From: Vibrio sp. 10N.286.49.B1
Lineage (GTDB): Bacteria > Pseudomonadota > Gammaproteobacteria > Enterobacterales > Vibrionaceae
Direction: 5' to 3'
Length of the DNA stretch: 64,000 bases
Assembly: GCF_002873335.1 (NCBI RefSeq)
Contig: NZ_MCUW01000020.1
Location: 62,001-126,000 of the forward strand
Shown: piece after piece, positions 44,798-53,226 of the stretch
Layout of the letters: each line of letters begins with the position of its first letter
How positions within the stretch are numbered: position 1 is the stretch's first letter
Made by a program: the position numbers and the translations under genes
Notes under the pieces: model-generated
The model's database searches: none
Seen by the model: only the letters and a program-made list of their open reading frames with translations
What the model was told of the DNA's origin: nothing

Positions 44798-45307
44798 ATG
44801 ACTAAAACTGAAAAATCTGAATTTAGAGCGTTTTCTAAAGGACTTAAATATGAGCGGTTGTTTAGGAATTTAGGTAAGCAGGTATTTTCTGAGTTACAGA
44901 ACCAACCACCAGGCTGCATGACATCTAGCAGCTTAGAGTTGCTTAGTAAAATGGAAAACCATAATACTGTCGTGATGGCTCCGGTTCGAGAGCAATATGG
45001 CGTGAACAGTGACATTGGTTGTAAAGATAAGTTACTCGCTAAAATGGTAACGCTAACGTTGAAGGCGATGCCTTATTTAGGGGCTAGATACTTAGAAGGA
45101 AGCGCTGAACGATTTGTTTGTCAACTCAAGGAAATCGAAGCATCGAGTCCTGACGGTTATGAAACACAGATGACGTATATGGTTGAGCATGAAGAAGCGT
45201 TACATGGTTACCTAGTTCATCTTAACAATGGTGATCAGCAACGCGCACATTCTGTGCTTGAAGACTTTATTTCGGACTATAATATTCAAAAGGTTAACTA
45301 CGATTAA
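44798..45307 (+). CDS. Hypothetical protein (169 residues)
   Basis: I do not recognise this protein. It is mostly helical and charged, without a signal peptide or membrane segment. Its centre has a hydrophobic helix MVTLTLKAMPYLGARYLEG, and two cysteines (C41 in PPGCMTS and C75 in DIGCKD) in the first half. GGAGA is 7-8 nt before ATG 44798; in-frame starts at 44732/44735 would add 22 residues but are less well supported. It follows the NAD-binding gene by about 125 nt on the same strand. Confidence 0.65.
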   Translation: MTKTEKSEFRAFSKGLKYERLFRNLGKQVFSELQNQPPGCMTSSSLELLSKMENHNTVVMAPVREQYGVNSDIGCKDKLLAKMVTLTLKAMPYLGARYLEGSAERFVCQLKEIEASSPDGYETQMTYMVEHEEALHGYLVHLNNGDQQRAHSVLEDFISDYNIQKVNYD

Positions 45308-45602
45308 CTATGTTCGAATAACAACGACTTATCGCTAATATTATTGTGTTCTAAAGAAGTTATTAATGACAAACGGTCTTTGATTACTTTATTCGCTTCT
45401 TTTAGTTTTCTAGTGCAGCAACTACATAAGGATATGTACACATAGGGGCTATTTCCTTTTTTACCTTAAGTATTACGATTAGTGATTGAACCCTAAATGA
45501 CTGGAAGAGCGCGTAGATACAATATAATTGACATTAAACAGTTTGTCGTTCTGTATGCTGTTTGGTATCATAAACACTCCCTTAAAGCGGTTTGGAATTA
45601 AA
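45308..45602. other. Intergenic stretch without features
   Basis: About 295 bp between two plus-strand genes. No terminator hairpin, tandem repeat or likely gene was seen; it is moderately AT-rich and presumably carries the cupin promoter. Confidence 0.4.
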
Positions 45603-45956
45603 ATGGAACGAGGTAATCTTTTTAGTGGTATCCCAGATGTCATTACCAACGAACTTTTTGAAGATATTCAAAACCACTCGAATATACGAATAGAAAGGAT
45701 TGTCTCTGATGGACATTCGAGCTGTGTTGACGATTGGTACAATCAAGATGAACACGAGTGGGTGTCTGTAATCCAAGGAGAGGGTGTGATTGAATACGCC
45801 GATGGGTCTGAAATAACGCTCAAGGCGGGCGATTATGTAAACATTCCAGCGAATACAAAACATCGGGTAAAATCGACGTCAAACAAAGAGAAAACCATTT
45901 GGTTGGCCGTGTTCTATCAATGCTCGACATTATCAAGTAAGAATCAATATGAATAA
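45603..45956 (+). CDS. Cupin-domain protein
   Basis: The 117-residue protein has a single cupin barrel: EHEWVSVIQGEGVIEYADGS (motif 1, with His-Glu but not the full His-His set) and AGDYVNIPANTKHRV (motif 2, with one His). Small cupins of this type bind a metal or small ligand, and function is unclear. ATG 45603 has only a weak ribosome site. The stop overlaps the next lipoprotein gene by 8 nt, so the two are translationally coupled. Confidence 0.82.
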   Translation: MERGNLFSGIPDVITNELFEDIQNHSNIRIERIVSDGHSSCVDDWYNQDEHEWVSVIQGEGVIEYADGSEITLKAGDYVNIPANTKHRVKSTSNKEKTIWLAVFYQCSTLSSKNQYE

Positions 45957-46611
45957 ATGGATATTGGGCGTTTTGCTCACGGCGATGACAATGACGGGCT
46001 GTGCGCTTAAACCTTCTCCCGACAATGCGCGTTTCAAAAGTTACAATGATTTTCGAGCAGGCCCTGAGGGTGGCGTTGACCTTATTTGGTCTAGAGAAGA
46101 CATCACCTCAAAAGATGAGTTGGAATCAATTTTAAAGCGTTATGATAGTGTGGTTCTGGATCGTATCTATGTCGTCGTTGAAGAGAGCGAACTATCGGAT
46201 GATGAAATTACCTTACTTACAGAGCACTTGAAAACTAAGTTGTCAGAGAAGCTCTCTAGTTATAAACGTATTGTTGATACTCCATCTGATAGCACACTGC
46301 GAATCAGTATCGCTATTAGTAATATAGAGACGCCAAACCCCGTGCTTGCCGTCACAAGCAGCATTTTGCCTGTTGGCTTGGGTATTTCGACGATATCTAA
46401 AATCACAACGGGAGAGCACACCAACGTCGGTAAGGCCACTATCGAGCTTATGGTCTCTGACTCAATAACTGATGACCCTATTATTGCCGTTATTGATCGT
46501 CGTTCAGGTAATAAAGACATGTCGACAATGATTGATTCCTTAGATGACGCCAAAGATGTGATAAATTGGTGGGTAGAGCGTTTAGGGGTGACATTAGAAA
46601 GCACTCAGTAA
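45949..46611 (+). CDS. DUF3313-like lipoprotein
   Basis: The 220-residue protein has a lipobox (TMTGC, C18) and a soluble domain with DRIYVVVEESELSDDEITLL and TPSDSTLRISIAISNIETPN. These match the general build of DUF3313 lipoproteins of Gram-negative bacteria, whose function is unknown. Its N-terminus overlaps the cupin gene by 8 nt. No second membrane helix except a hydrophobic strand (VLAVTSSILPVGLGIS) is present. Confidence 0.8.
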   Translation: MNKWILGVLLTAMTMTGCALKPSPDNARFKSYNDFRAGPEGGVDLIWSREDITSKDELESILKRYDSVVLDRIYVVVEESELSDDEITLLTEHLKTKLSEKLSSYKRIVDTPSDSTLRISIAISNIETPNPVLAVTSSILPVGLGISTISKITTGEHTNVGKATIELMVSDSITDDPIIAVIDRRSGNKDMSTMIDSLDDAKDVINWWVERLGVTLESTQ

Positions 46612-46650
46612 CGTAGCCTGACTTCATTCACAAGAGACCATTAAAGTCCC

Positions 46651-46866
46651 ATGCTAAATAAAGAGAACCTGATAAAACTGGCGACAATGAAAATGCCCTT
46701 TGGGAAATATGCAGGGCGAGTGCTGATCGACCTGCCCGAAGAATACCTGCTTTGGTTCGATAAGAAGGGCTTTCCTGAAGGAGAAATTGGTTCGCTACTC
46801 AAGTTGTGCTTGTGTCTAAAAATAGAAGGTTTAGAGAGTGTTGTGCAGCCCCTTAGGCGCATGTAA
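46651..46866 (+). CDS. DUF3820-family small protein
   Basis: The 71-residue protein has the DUF3820 core MKMPFGKYAGRVLIDLPEEYLLWFDKKGFPEGEIG. This is nearly the family consensus and includes the Gly-Lys-Tyr and the Leu-Pro-Glu-Glu-Tyr-Leu motifs. Function is unknown in most members. It lies 39 nt after the DUF3313-like gene and ends before a terminator. Confidence 0.88.
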   Translation: MLNKENLIKLATMKMPFGKYAGRVLIDLPEEYLLWFDKKGFPEGEIGSLLKLCLCLKIEGLESVVQPLRRM

Positions 46867-46903
46867 GCATTGTTTGACTTAATACGTTAGTTTTGGCGAT
46901 GCG

Positions 46904-46931
46904 TGCCCACCTCAGTTCGGTGGGCATTTTT
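46904..46931 (+). terminator. Rho-independent terminator
   Basis: The stem TGCCCACC / GGTGGGCA with loop TCAGTTC is followed by TTTTTAT. It lies after the DUF3820 gene. Confidence 0.9.
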
Positions 46932-47050
46932 ATGTCGGTCTTTTTATGAAGTTGAGAGAGCCAAACTGGGGTTAATGATAAACAGGGGTTGACTAAATAT
47001 TATGCAATCCCCATGTTTGCTTTAATGCTGACATTAACATGGATTGGTAA

Positions 47051-47671
47051 ATGGAATACTTTCTCACAGTCGTGCTCTTTGCGTTTTCTGCATCCGTCAC
47101 GCCGGGCCCGAATAACATCATGGTGATGACTTCAGGTGTGAATTTTGGCGTTAAAAAAAGCTTACCATTGCTGATAGGTATTTGTGTTGGTTTTGCCGTC
47201 ATGTTATTGCTTGTTGGGCTGGGTTTTGCACAGCTTTTTGAGTTATTTCCTAGCTTACATCTCATTATTAAATGCATCGGTACGTTCTATTTATTGTATT
47301 TGGCTTGGTTGATTGCAAATTCATCCGGCTCAGTTCGAACATCATCTCAAGCGCGTCCTTTCTCATTTATTAAAGGAGCACTCTTTCAGTGGGTCAATGC
47401 TAAAGCTTGGGTGGTCGCAACAGGTGCCATTGCCGCGTTTACGACGTCTGGGTCCAACTTTTATAGCCAAAACCTGACGATAGCATTGACGTTTTTTGTG
47501 GTGTCTTTTCCTTGTGTTGGCGTTTGGTTACTTTTTGGTTCAATGGTTAAGAAATGGCTAAATAGTGATAGAAACCGTGCATGGTTTAATTATGTTATGG
47601 CAGGTCTGCTGGTGGTGTCTGTGATACCTGTAGTCATTGATATTATTGGCCAGCTTAGCCCAAATGGGTAA
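47051..47671 (+). CDS. LysE/RhtB-family amino-acid exporter
   Basis: The 206-residue protein has about six membrane helices and the LysE signature near the N-terminus (SASVTPGPNNIMVMTSGVNFG). The helices LPLLIGICVGFAVMLLLVGLG and WVVATGAIAAFT fit. Members export amino acids or homoserine-lactone-like compounds; substrate cannot be told. It starts at ATG 47051 and is followed by the VOC gene with a 30-nt gap. Confidence 0.9.
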   Translation: MEYFLTVVLFAFSASVTPGPNNIMVMTSGVNFGVKKSLPLLIGICVGFAVMLLLVGLGFAQLFELFPSLHLIIKCIGTFYLLYLAWLIANSSGSVRTSSQARPFSFIKGALFQWVNAKAWVVATGAIAAFTTSGSNFYSQNLTIALTFFVVSFPCVGVWLLFGSMVKKWLNSDRNRAWFNYVMAGLLVVSVIPVVIDIIGQLSPNG

Positions 47672-47701
47672 AGCAGGATCGCCAATTGAAAAGGAGTAGC
47701 C

Positions 47702-48070
47702 ATGATATCCCATATTGATCACCTAGTGCTTACCGTGTCTAATCTCGAAGAGTCTGTACGCTTTTATCAACGAGTGTTGCTGATGGAACCTGTGTCGTTT
47801 GCGAACGGGCGGCGGGCCGTTAAGTTTGGTCATCAAAAAATCAATTTTCAGGTACTTGGGCAAGAGCCTCGAAACCATGCACGAGTTGGCTCTGGGGATT
47901 TATGCTTAATAACTTGTTGGACGTTAGCTGAGGTAGCTGCGCATTTAGTTAAAGAGGAAGTGGAAATAGTGGAAGGACCCGTTAAAAAGTCAGGCGCAAA
48001 GGGAGAGATCACTTCACTTTATTTCCTTGACCCGGATAGTAATCTGATTGAAATCAGCTGTTATTGGTAA
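47702..48070 (+). CDS. VOC-superfamily (glyoxalase/bleomycin-resistance-like) protein
   Basis: The 122-residue protein has the two beta-alpha-beta-beta-beta modules of the VOC fold: HIDHLVLTVSNLEESVRFYQ at the start and SLYFLDPDSNLIEISCYW at the end. The metal ligands His (HIDH) and Glu (IEIS) are visible. The reaction is unknown. AAGGAG is 5 nt before the ATG. It may be cotranscribed with the LysE exporter. Confidence 0.9.
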   Translation: MISHIDHLVLTVSNLEESVRFYQRVLLMEPVSFANGRRAVKFGHQKINFQVLGQEPRNHARVGSGDLCLITCWTLAEVAAHLVKEEVEIVEGPVKKSGAKGEITSLYFLDPDSNLIEISCYW

Positions 48071-48207
48071 TATTCATTGCATCGCTAGTTACTTACAAAT
48101 AAATAGTCTATTAATCCACAATGGGGCGACGTTGTTAGCGAAGTCGTTGGTTAGCTGTCGCTTTAGCGAGAAGTAGTTAGGCAGGCGGTATTGTTTAGCC
48201 GAAAATT

Positions 48208-48234
48208 AAAAGAGCATTGAGTTCAATGCTCTTT
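48208..48234 (-). terminator. Terminator of the DUF333-like lipoprotein gene
   Basis: The minus strand gives AAAGAGCATTGA / TCAATGCTCTTT followed by TTTTAATTTTC. The two arms are complementary over about 12 bp, with a small loop. Confidence 0.82.
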
Positions 48235-48255
48235 CGCTGATAGGTATCGCTATCG

Positions 48256-48513
48256 TTAATTTTTATCTTCTTTATTACGGTTTTCGTAGTAATCCCAAAC
48301 CGTATATTTTTCATCATCCGAGATAATGCAATACGGTACGCGTTTGCCGTTTTCAGTGAAGCGAGCGAGTTTATTGCCTTGTTCAACACAATATACGTAA
48401 GCGGGATCACTAATGACGGTTATCTCATCGACATCGTATTTATCGGGCTCACTTGCACATCCAGCTAACATTCCAAGCGCGACTGTCGCCATAACCCACT
48501 GTACTTTCTTCAT
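48256..48513 (-). CDS. Small DUF333-like lipoprotein
   Basis: The 85-residue protein has a lipobox (LGMLAGCASEP). The rest contains AYVYCVEQGNKLARFTENGK and VPYCIISDDEKYTVWDYYENR, the Cys-x-x-x-G-Gly-like layout of DUF333 (hemolysin-like) small lipoproteins, with two Cys. Function is unknown. It is a single-gene minus-strand unit with a terminator. The 71-residue ORF that overlaps it in another frame is a shadow. Confidence 0.82.
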   Translation of the reverse strand: MKKVQWVMATVALGMLAGCASEPDKYDVDEITVISDPAYVYCVEQGNKLARFTENGKRVPYCIISDDEKYTVWDYYENRNKEDKN

Positions 48514-48796
48514 CTTTACTCCTATTTCACATCAGGCTTTCGCATAAGTGTAGGAGATTACGAAAGAAAAGTGTTCATGTTAGGTAAAAATTTTACTATT
48601 TAAGTCCTTGAAACGTATAAATTGAGAGTTGTGACTATTATTCTTACATTAAATGGTTTTGCCTTATCAATCTGACGACCAAATACGTTGCGTTTACGTC
48701 TGGGATTACACGGTGAATTCACGATAGAAGTCATGAAGGGTATTGCGTAGAGACTATGATAGACTTACCGAAAATTACGACTATACAGAGTAAGAA

Positions 48797-49315
48797 ATGC
48801 GACATATAACCACTGCGATTCACCCGTCGATCGAGCATTTAGATGACAAGGTTATTTTTCAACGAAGGGCGACGCGTGCGATTGCAATCGATGGCGAAAA
48901 AATCTTGTTATTGTTCACAGAGCGTTACCACGACTATTCTTTACCTGGTGGCGGATTGGACGAAGGGGAAGATATTATTGCTGGGATGGTGCGAGAATTG
49001 GAAGAAGAGACAGGGGCCCAAAATATTCATGGCATCAAACCGTACGGAATCTACGAAGAATTCCGGCCATGGCACAAGGACAACGCCGATGTCGTACATA
49101 TGGTCTCGTATTGTTACTCATGTAAAGTGGACAACGTATTAGGTCAAACAGCTTATGAGGACTATGAAGTAAAAAATGGAATGAAGCCCGTTTGGATTGA
49201 TATTCATGAAGCCATCGCATTTAATGAAAAAACCATCATTGAAAGTGATAAAAAAGGGATGAGTATTGAGCGTGAAACGTATTTACTGCATCTCATTGCC
49301 AAAGAAATGCTTTAG
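48797..49315 (+). CDS. Nudix hydrolase
   Basis: The 172-residue protein carries a full Nudix box, G52-x5-E58-x7-R66-E67-L-x-E-E-x-T-G (GGGLDEGEDIIAGMVRELEEET). Nudix enzymes cut nucleoside-diphosphate-linked compounds with Mg2+. All metal-binding glutamates are present. The K+ channel gene starts 11 nt after its stop, with the ribosome site overlapping the end, so the two genes form a pair. Confidence 0.92.
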   Translation: MRHITTAIHPSIEHLDDKVIFQRRATRAIAIDGEKILLLFTERYHDYSLPGGGLDEGEDIIAGMVRELEEETGAQNIHGIKPYGIYEEFRPWHKDNADVVHMVSYCYSCKVDNVLGQTAYEDYEVKNGMKPVWIDIHEAIAFNEKTIIESDKKGMSIERETYLLHLIAKEML

Positions 49316-49326
49316 GAGGTATTAAC

Positions 49327-49986
49327 GTGAAATTGGTGACAAAAGACGATAATTTCTTTTTCTTACTTGTGTCGTTGTTGGTTCTCTTTTTTTTAAGCGC
49401 AGTCGTGCACCAATTTAAAGATGAGGCACAATCTTATGTGCTTGCGCTTTTGGTATTATGTATGTCTACGTCAATTGTGGGTGTTCAACGAAAACAAACC
49501 TTTTATCGGTCATGGTACGCCGTGATGCTGTTAGTGATCGTCATATCTGGTTCGATTTCTTTGTTTGAAGACCATGACCTGTCATTGGTTACTATGTCCG
49601 CTATGTTGTTGTTTGTACTGGCACAAACGTATTCCGCGCTGAAGCAAGTGGTCATGGCGAAAACAGTGACACTGAATCAGATTGTTGGCTCAATTTGTGT
49701 GTATTTGTTATTTGGATTGAGTTTTACGTTCATTTATCTCATTCAACTGGAAATTTTTGTCGACCCCTTTAATGGCCTCGCTCATAAACCCTGGCTCGAC
49801 AACCTTTTTGAGGTCATTTATTTTAGTTTTATCACGCTTACTACGGTTGGCTATGGGGATATATCCCCAACATTGGCCATTCCCAAATTTTTTGTCTTTT
49901 TGGAATCTATCACGGGAAGTTTTTATCTGGCTATTATGGTTGCTAGCTTGGTCAGTAGCCACCTGGCACAAAAGAGTGACGGCTAG
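49327..49986 (+). CDS. Two-pore-type potassium channel protein
   Basis: The 219-residue protein has several N-terminal membrane helices and a pore module with the K+ selectivity filter TLTTVGYGDISP in the C-terminal half, flanked by helices (IVGSICVYLLFGLSFTFIY and GSFYLAIMVASLVSSH). It forms tetramers in the inner membrane. There is no cytosolic RCK domain. The start is GTG 49327 with a strong GGAGGT 6 nt upstream. Confidence 0.88.
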   Translation: MKLVTKDDNFFFLLVSLLVLFFLSAVVHQFKDEAQSYVLALLVLCMSTSIVGVQRKQTFYRSWYAVMLLVIVISGSISLFEDHDLSLVTMSAMLLFVLAQTYSALKQVVMAKTVTLNQIVGSICVYLLFGLSFTFIYLIQLEIFVDPFNGLAHKPWLDNLFEVIYFSFITLTTVGYGDISPTLAIPKFFVFLESITGSFYLAIMVASLVSSHLAQKSDG

Positions 49987-50170
49987 CGGTCTGGCGTAAA
50001 TTCAACCGTCGTGCGTAAGGTTAAGAGCTTTACGTAAAGAGAGAGAAGCGTTGAAGACAAAAGACTGAAAGAGGTTGGTTTTTCGTCTTCTGTGTTGATG
50101 GAATAATTAAGCGAGCCCTTTACCGATTTAGATCTGCTATGATGCTAAAAAATCCGCTTAGGTTTGAATT

Positions 50171-50647
50171 ATGGAAACAATTGCCGTACTGGTTGATGTA
50201 CAAAATATCTATTATACAACACGTCAAGCTTTCAAAAGTCGCTTTGACTACAACGCTTTATGGCGCCAACTTTCTGAGCAATATCAAATTGATTCGGCCA
50301 ACGCCTACGCCATTTCGTCGACGGATCCTAAGCAACGACAATTCCACCATATATTAAGAGGCATTGGGTTCAAGGTGCACCTCAAGCCTTTTATTCAACG
50401 TTCTGATGGCAGTGCAAAAGGCGATTGGGATGTAGGTATCGCGCTTGATGCCATAGAGTTGGCAGCTAATGTTGATAGAATCGTGTTGTTGTCTGGAGAT
50501 GGTGATTTTCAGATTTTGGTTGAACGCATTCAACAGCGGTTGGGCAAAAAGGTGACCGTCATAAGTGCACGTGCATTAACTGCGAACAACCTCATAGAGG
50601 TGGCCGATGACTATTTACCTATTGAAGACTCATTATTGATTTATTAA
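50171..50647 (+). CDS. NYN-domain (LabA/DUF88-like) protein, probable RNase
   Basis: The 158-residue protein is a PIN-like NYN domain: VLVDVQNIYY at strand 1, DWDVGIALDAIE in the middle and VLLSGDGDFQILVERIQQ with acidic residues that bind metal. NYN proteins are usually RNases or tRNA/rRNA-acting nucleases. Substrate is not known. It lies 2 nt before the YgbA-like gene, so the two are one operon. Confidence 0.9.
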   Translation: METIAVLVDVQNIYYTTRQAFKSRFDYNALWRQLSEQYQIDSANAYAISSTDPKQRQFHHILRGIGFKVHLKPFIQRSDGSAKGDWDVGIALDAIELAANVDRIVLLSGDGDFQILVERIQQRLGKKVTVISARALTANNLIEVADDYLPIEDSLLIY

Positions 50648-50649
50648 GA

Positions 50650-51054
50650 ATGAAACTAATACCTTCGACATTGCTTTCTGATGAGCTAGCAACAGAGTTT
50701 AAAACGGTTCAGGCGATGGTTGCTATCTACTGTCGAGACCATCATCAGTCAGGTGGTCTCTGTGAATCATGCCAAGCGTTGCTCGATTATGCAGAGATGC
50801 GGTTAGATCGTTGTCCTTACGGGCAAACAAAACCTACCTGCAATAAATGTCCGATTCATTGTTATAAGCCGGATCCAAAATCGCAGATGCAAGTGGTTAT
50901 GCGTTATGCGGGCCCTAGAATGTTGTTACCGCACCCAATCCTATCGATTCGCCACTTGCTGCATGAAAGACGGGCTGTGCCAGTCAAACCGCCTGGTGGA
51001 CTCTCTAATCGTGCGAAAAGAAAGCGAGAGATTGATGAAGGTAATCCAAAATAA
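50650..51054 (+). CDS. ygbA: YgbA-like protein (nitrous oxide-stimulated promoter family)
   Basis: The 134-residue protein has a cysteine-rich core CPYGQTKPTCNKCPIHCYKP, followed by YAGPRMLLPHPILSIRHL, which matches YgbA of enterobacteria. In E. coli ygbA is a NsrR-regulated gene induced by nitric oxide and reported to matter for growth under nitrosative stress. The five closely spaced Cys plus His suggest metal or iron-sulfur binding. It starts 2 nt after the NYN gene, an arrangement that links the two. Confidence 0.88.
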   Translation: MKLIPSTLLSDELATEFKTVQAMVAIYCRDHHQSGGLCESCQALLDYAEMRLDRCPYGQTKPTCNKCPIHCYKPDPKSQMQVVMRYAGPRMLLPHPILSIRHLLHERRAVPVKPPGGLSNRAKRKREIDEGNPK

Positions 51055-51112
51055 GTGTTAACGATCTACAAAGAGTTAACGATTTACAAAAAGTTAACGA
51101 GCAACTCAGTTT

Positions 51113-51433
51113 TTATGACGCAAACACCCAAATTTTAAGCGTTATAAATACCAGAATACTGATGATGGTCGTGACTAATACGTTATTTGTCACTCGTGCG
51201 CAGACTACGGCAAAGACTGCGCCTAAGCAATAAGGTAAGTTATCGTTCCAATTGAGTTCACCATGCGGAAGAAATACGATAGGCCCCCAAATTGCGGTGA
51301 GCACCGCTGGGCTGGCGTAGCTGAGAAATCGCTTGGTGCTAGCACTAATTCTTAACGGTACTTTGGGTTCTAAAAAGAGATAGCGGCTGATAAAAACGAT
51401 AGCAGTAAGCAGTAATATAACCCCAAATATCAT
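51113..51433 (-). CDS. azlD: AzlD-family branched-chain amino-acid transport protein
   Basis: The 106-residue protein has four membrane helices and the AzlD pattern (FISRYLFLEPKVPLRISASTKRFLSYASPAVLTAIWGPIVF). AzlD pairs with AzlC to make an amino-acid exporter. Its start codon overlaps the azlC stop by 4 nt. Confidence 0.92.
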   Translation of the reverse strand: MIFGVILLLTAIVFISRYLFLEPKVPLRISASTKRFLSYASPAVLTAIWGPIVFLPHGELNWNDNLPYCLGAVFAVVCARVTNNVLVTTIISILVFITLKIWVFAS

Positions 51434-52143
51434 GAGCGATACTTCCTATTACCTAGTCGACCTTCGCTAAAGTACCCCACACTCATGCCGACAACGCTGG
51501 CAATAACAAGTCCTAACTCAACATTCATAACCGCCAGTACAACCGAAGTCATTAACGCTGATACGACCGCTAATAGGGTTGGTATCGATTGAATATTGGG
51601 TACGACAATGGCAATAAACGTCGCGGCAACCGCAAATTCTAAGCCGTATTGTTGCAAGTCGGGTATTTGAGCACCAATGATGAGGCCCACTAGTGTTGCG
51701 ACATTCCAGATAACATAGAAAGATATTCCGGCACCAAATGCAAACCAGCGGTCAAACTGTTGAGGTGTTTTGTGGCCACACAAAGCAAATAACTCGTCGG
51801 TGAGTAGAAAACCTAATCCTAATCGCCATCTTAATGGCAACGATGAAATGTGTTCTCTCATTGACAGACTATAAAGAAAGTGACGAGAAGTGATGAAGAA
51901 AATAGTAATCACCATCGTCATAATAGTTGCGCCGGATTTAATCATGCCCATCGCGACGAGTTGTGCTGCACCAGCAAATAAGACAGCGCTCATTGCTTGA
52001 CCTTCCAGCGGTGTTAGACCCGACTCAATGGCAAAGGAACCGGCTAAAAATCCCCATGGGACAACCGCTAGGCTAAGGGGCATCATGGCCAAAACACCTT
52101 GCGAAAATAATCTTAATTTTGATGGTGTAGTCGACACGGTCAC
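51430..52143 (-). CDS. azlC: AzlC-family permease
   Basis: The 237-residue protein is the larger AzlC subunit with about five helices and the motif VPWGFLAGSFAIESGLTPLEGQAMSAVLFAGAAQLVAMG. AzlCD exports branched-chain amino acids. The stop overlaps the azlD start (ATGA), so the two genes are one minus-strand operon with azlC first. Confidence 0.94.
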   Translation of the reverse strand: MTVSTTPSKLRLFSQGVLAMMPLSLAVVPWGFLAGSFAIESGLTPLEGQAMSAVLFAGAAQLVAMGMIKSGATIMTMVITIFFITSRHFLYSLSMREHISSLPLRWRLGLGFLLTDELFALCGHKTPQQFDRWFAFGAGISFYVIWNVATLVGLIIGAQIPDLQQYGLEFAVAATFIAIVVPNIQSIPTLLAVVSALMTSVVLAVMNVELGLVIASVVGMSVGYFSEGRLGNRKYRS

Positions 52144-52272
52144 CTCCTTGTTATGAATGATGTTGTATCGATAGAGTGTATTTTCAACCCTTGTCTCATG
52201 CTAAATGGAAATTATTTTTGTTTTCATATGCTTGCTAGAATCACCGACCCATTTATCGGTAGGTTTATTCAT

Positions 52273-53133
52273 GTGAACACACAATATCTCTCTTCGTGGT
52301 TTAAGCGGTTATTATTGCTAGCCGTATCGCTATTACTCACTGCGCTAACGCTGCTTTTTAACAATATAGCGGATGCGGCGGATCGCAACATCTCAAGTGA
52401 CGAAGATTACGGGCGTACTTTGCCATTTTATGGCGATCGTGTTCGAGATATGGGTATTAAGCTACCCAAGCCAGTAGGGATCTCGCTGTTTACTCACCAA
52501 CAAGAAGATTTGATGAACCTTGGTGACTTTAAAATAGACGGTGAACCTGTTGATGACGTGTTACCAAGTGGTGGAAGCTCTACAACGAACACAACCAGTA
52601 TCGTGGCCGTCAGAGCTGATGTATGGCTTTTACCATTTTGGGGATTTAACGCCATGGTTGGGAAGGCGGTGACATCATCAAATATCTCGATAGGGGTGGC
52701 AGGACTTGATAGCGACAACATAGCCCGCTTGGAAGCGAATGGCATGGCAACAACCTCAACCGTTACAGCGGTTGGGTCAACGTTGGCCTATGGACACAAA
52801 AACTACTTTGCTACGATTGATGCGCAGTATGTCTCTACGTCTGTTTCAGGAGTGGGAGTAAGCTTAGATGCACTCGTGGTGACTCCGCTGGTGGGCTTGA
52901 ATATTGGCGATAGTGGGTGGCGCATCGTTATAGGAGGGCAATATCAGGATTATCAAAAACAATTAAAAGGTCAATTGGCTGATATCAAATTCAGCGCAAC
53001 ACAATCGTCTAGTCGATGGTCAACCATGGTGGGACTACAAAAAGCCTTCGCTGAGAATTGGGAAGCATCATTGATGGCACAAAGCGGCAAGACACGAGAG
53101 GGCGTTACGTTTATGCTCGGAAAGCGTTTCTAA
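52273..53133 (+). CDS. Outer-membrane beta-barrel protein
   Basis: The protein has a signal peptide (FKRLLLLAVSLLLTALTLL ... ADAADR) and a beta-rich body with alternating polar/hydrophobic strands (SIVAVRADVWLLPFWGFNAMVG, WRIVIGGQYQDYQKQL, EGVTFMLGKRF) ending in Phe, as outer-membrane barrels do. I chose GTG 52273 because TAGG is 9 nt upstream and the signal peptide fits; ATG 52228 and 52153 would give longer, less natural leaders. Function is unknown; it diverges from azlC. Confidence 0.72.
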   Translation: MNTQYLSSWFKRLLLLAVSLLLTALTLLFNNIADAADRNISSDEDYGRTLPFYGDRVRDMGIKLPKPVGISLFTHQQEDLMNLGDFKIDGEPVDDVLPSGGSSTTNTTSIVAVRADVWLLPFWGFNAMVGKAVTSSNISIGVAGLDSDNIARLEANGMATTSTVTAVGSTLAYGHKNYFATIDAQYVSTSVSGVGVSLDALVVTPLVGLNIGDSGWRIVIGGQYQDYQKQLKGQLADIKFSATQSSSRWSTMVGLQKAFAENWEASLMAQSGKTREGVTFMLGKRF

Positions 53134-53226
53134 AAGCCGGTGAGGCACTGTAATGTGCAGCGGCATATATGGTTAGTCACTGGGCCTCAACGTGTAGATA
53201 TCAATAACTTGTGGTGGTGCTCAGTG

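Noticed and set aside
46260..46604. 114-codon minus-strand frame opposite the DUF3313-like gene
   Set aside because: No homology, no ribosome site, and the plus-strand lipoprotein is well supported.
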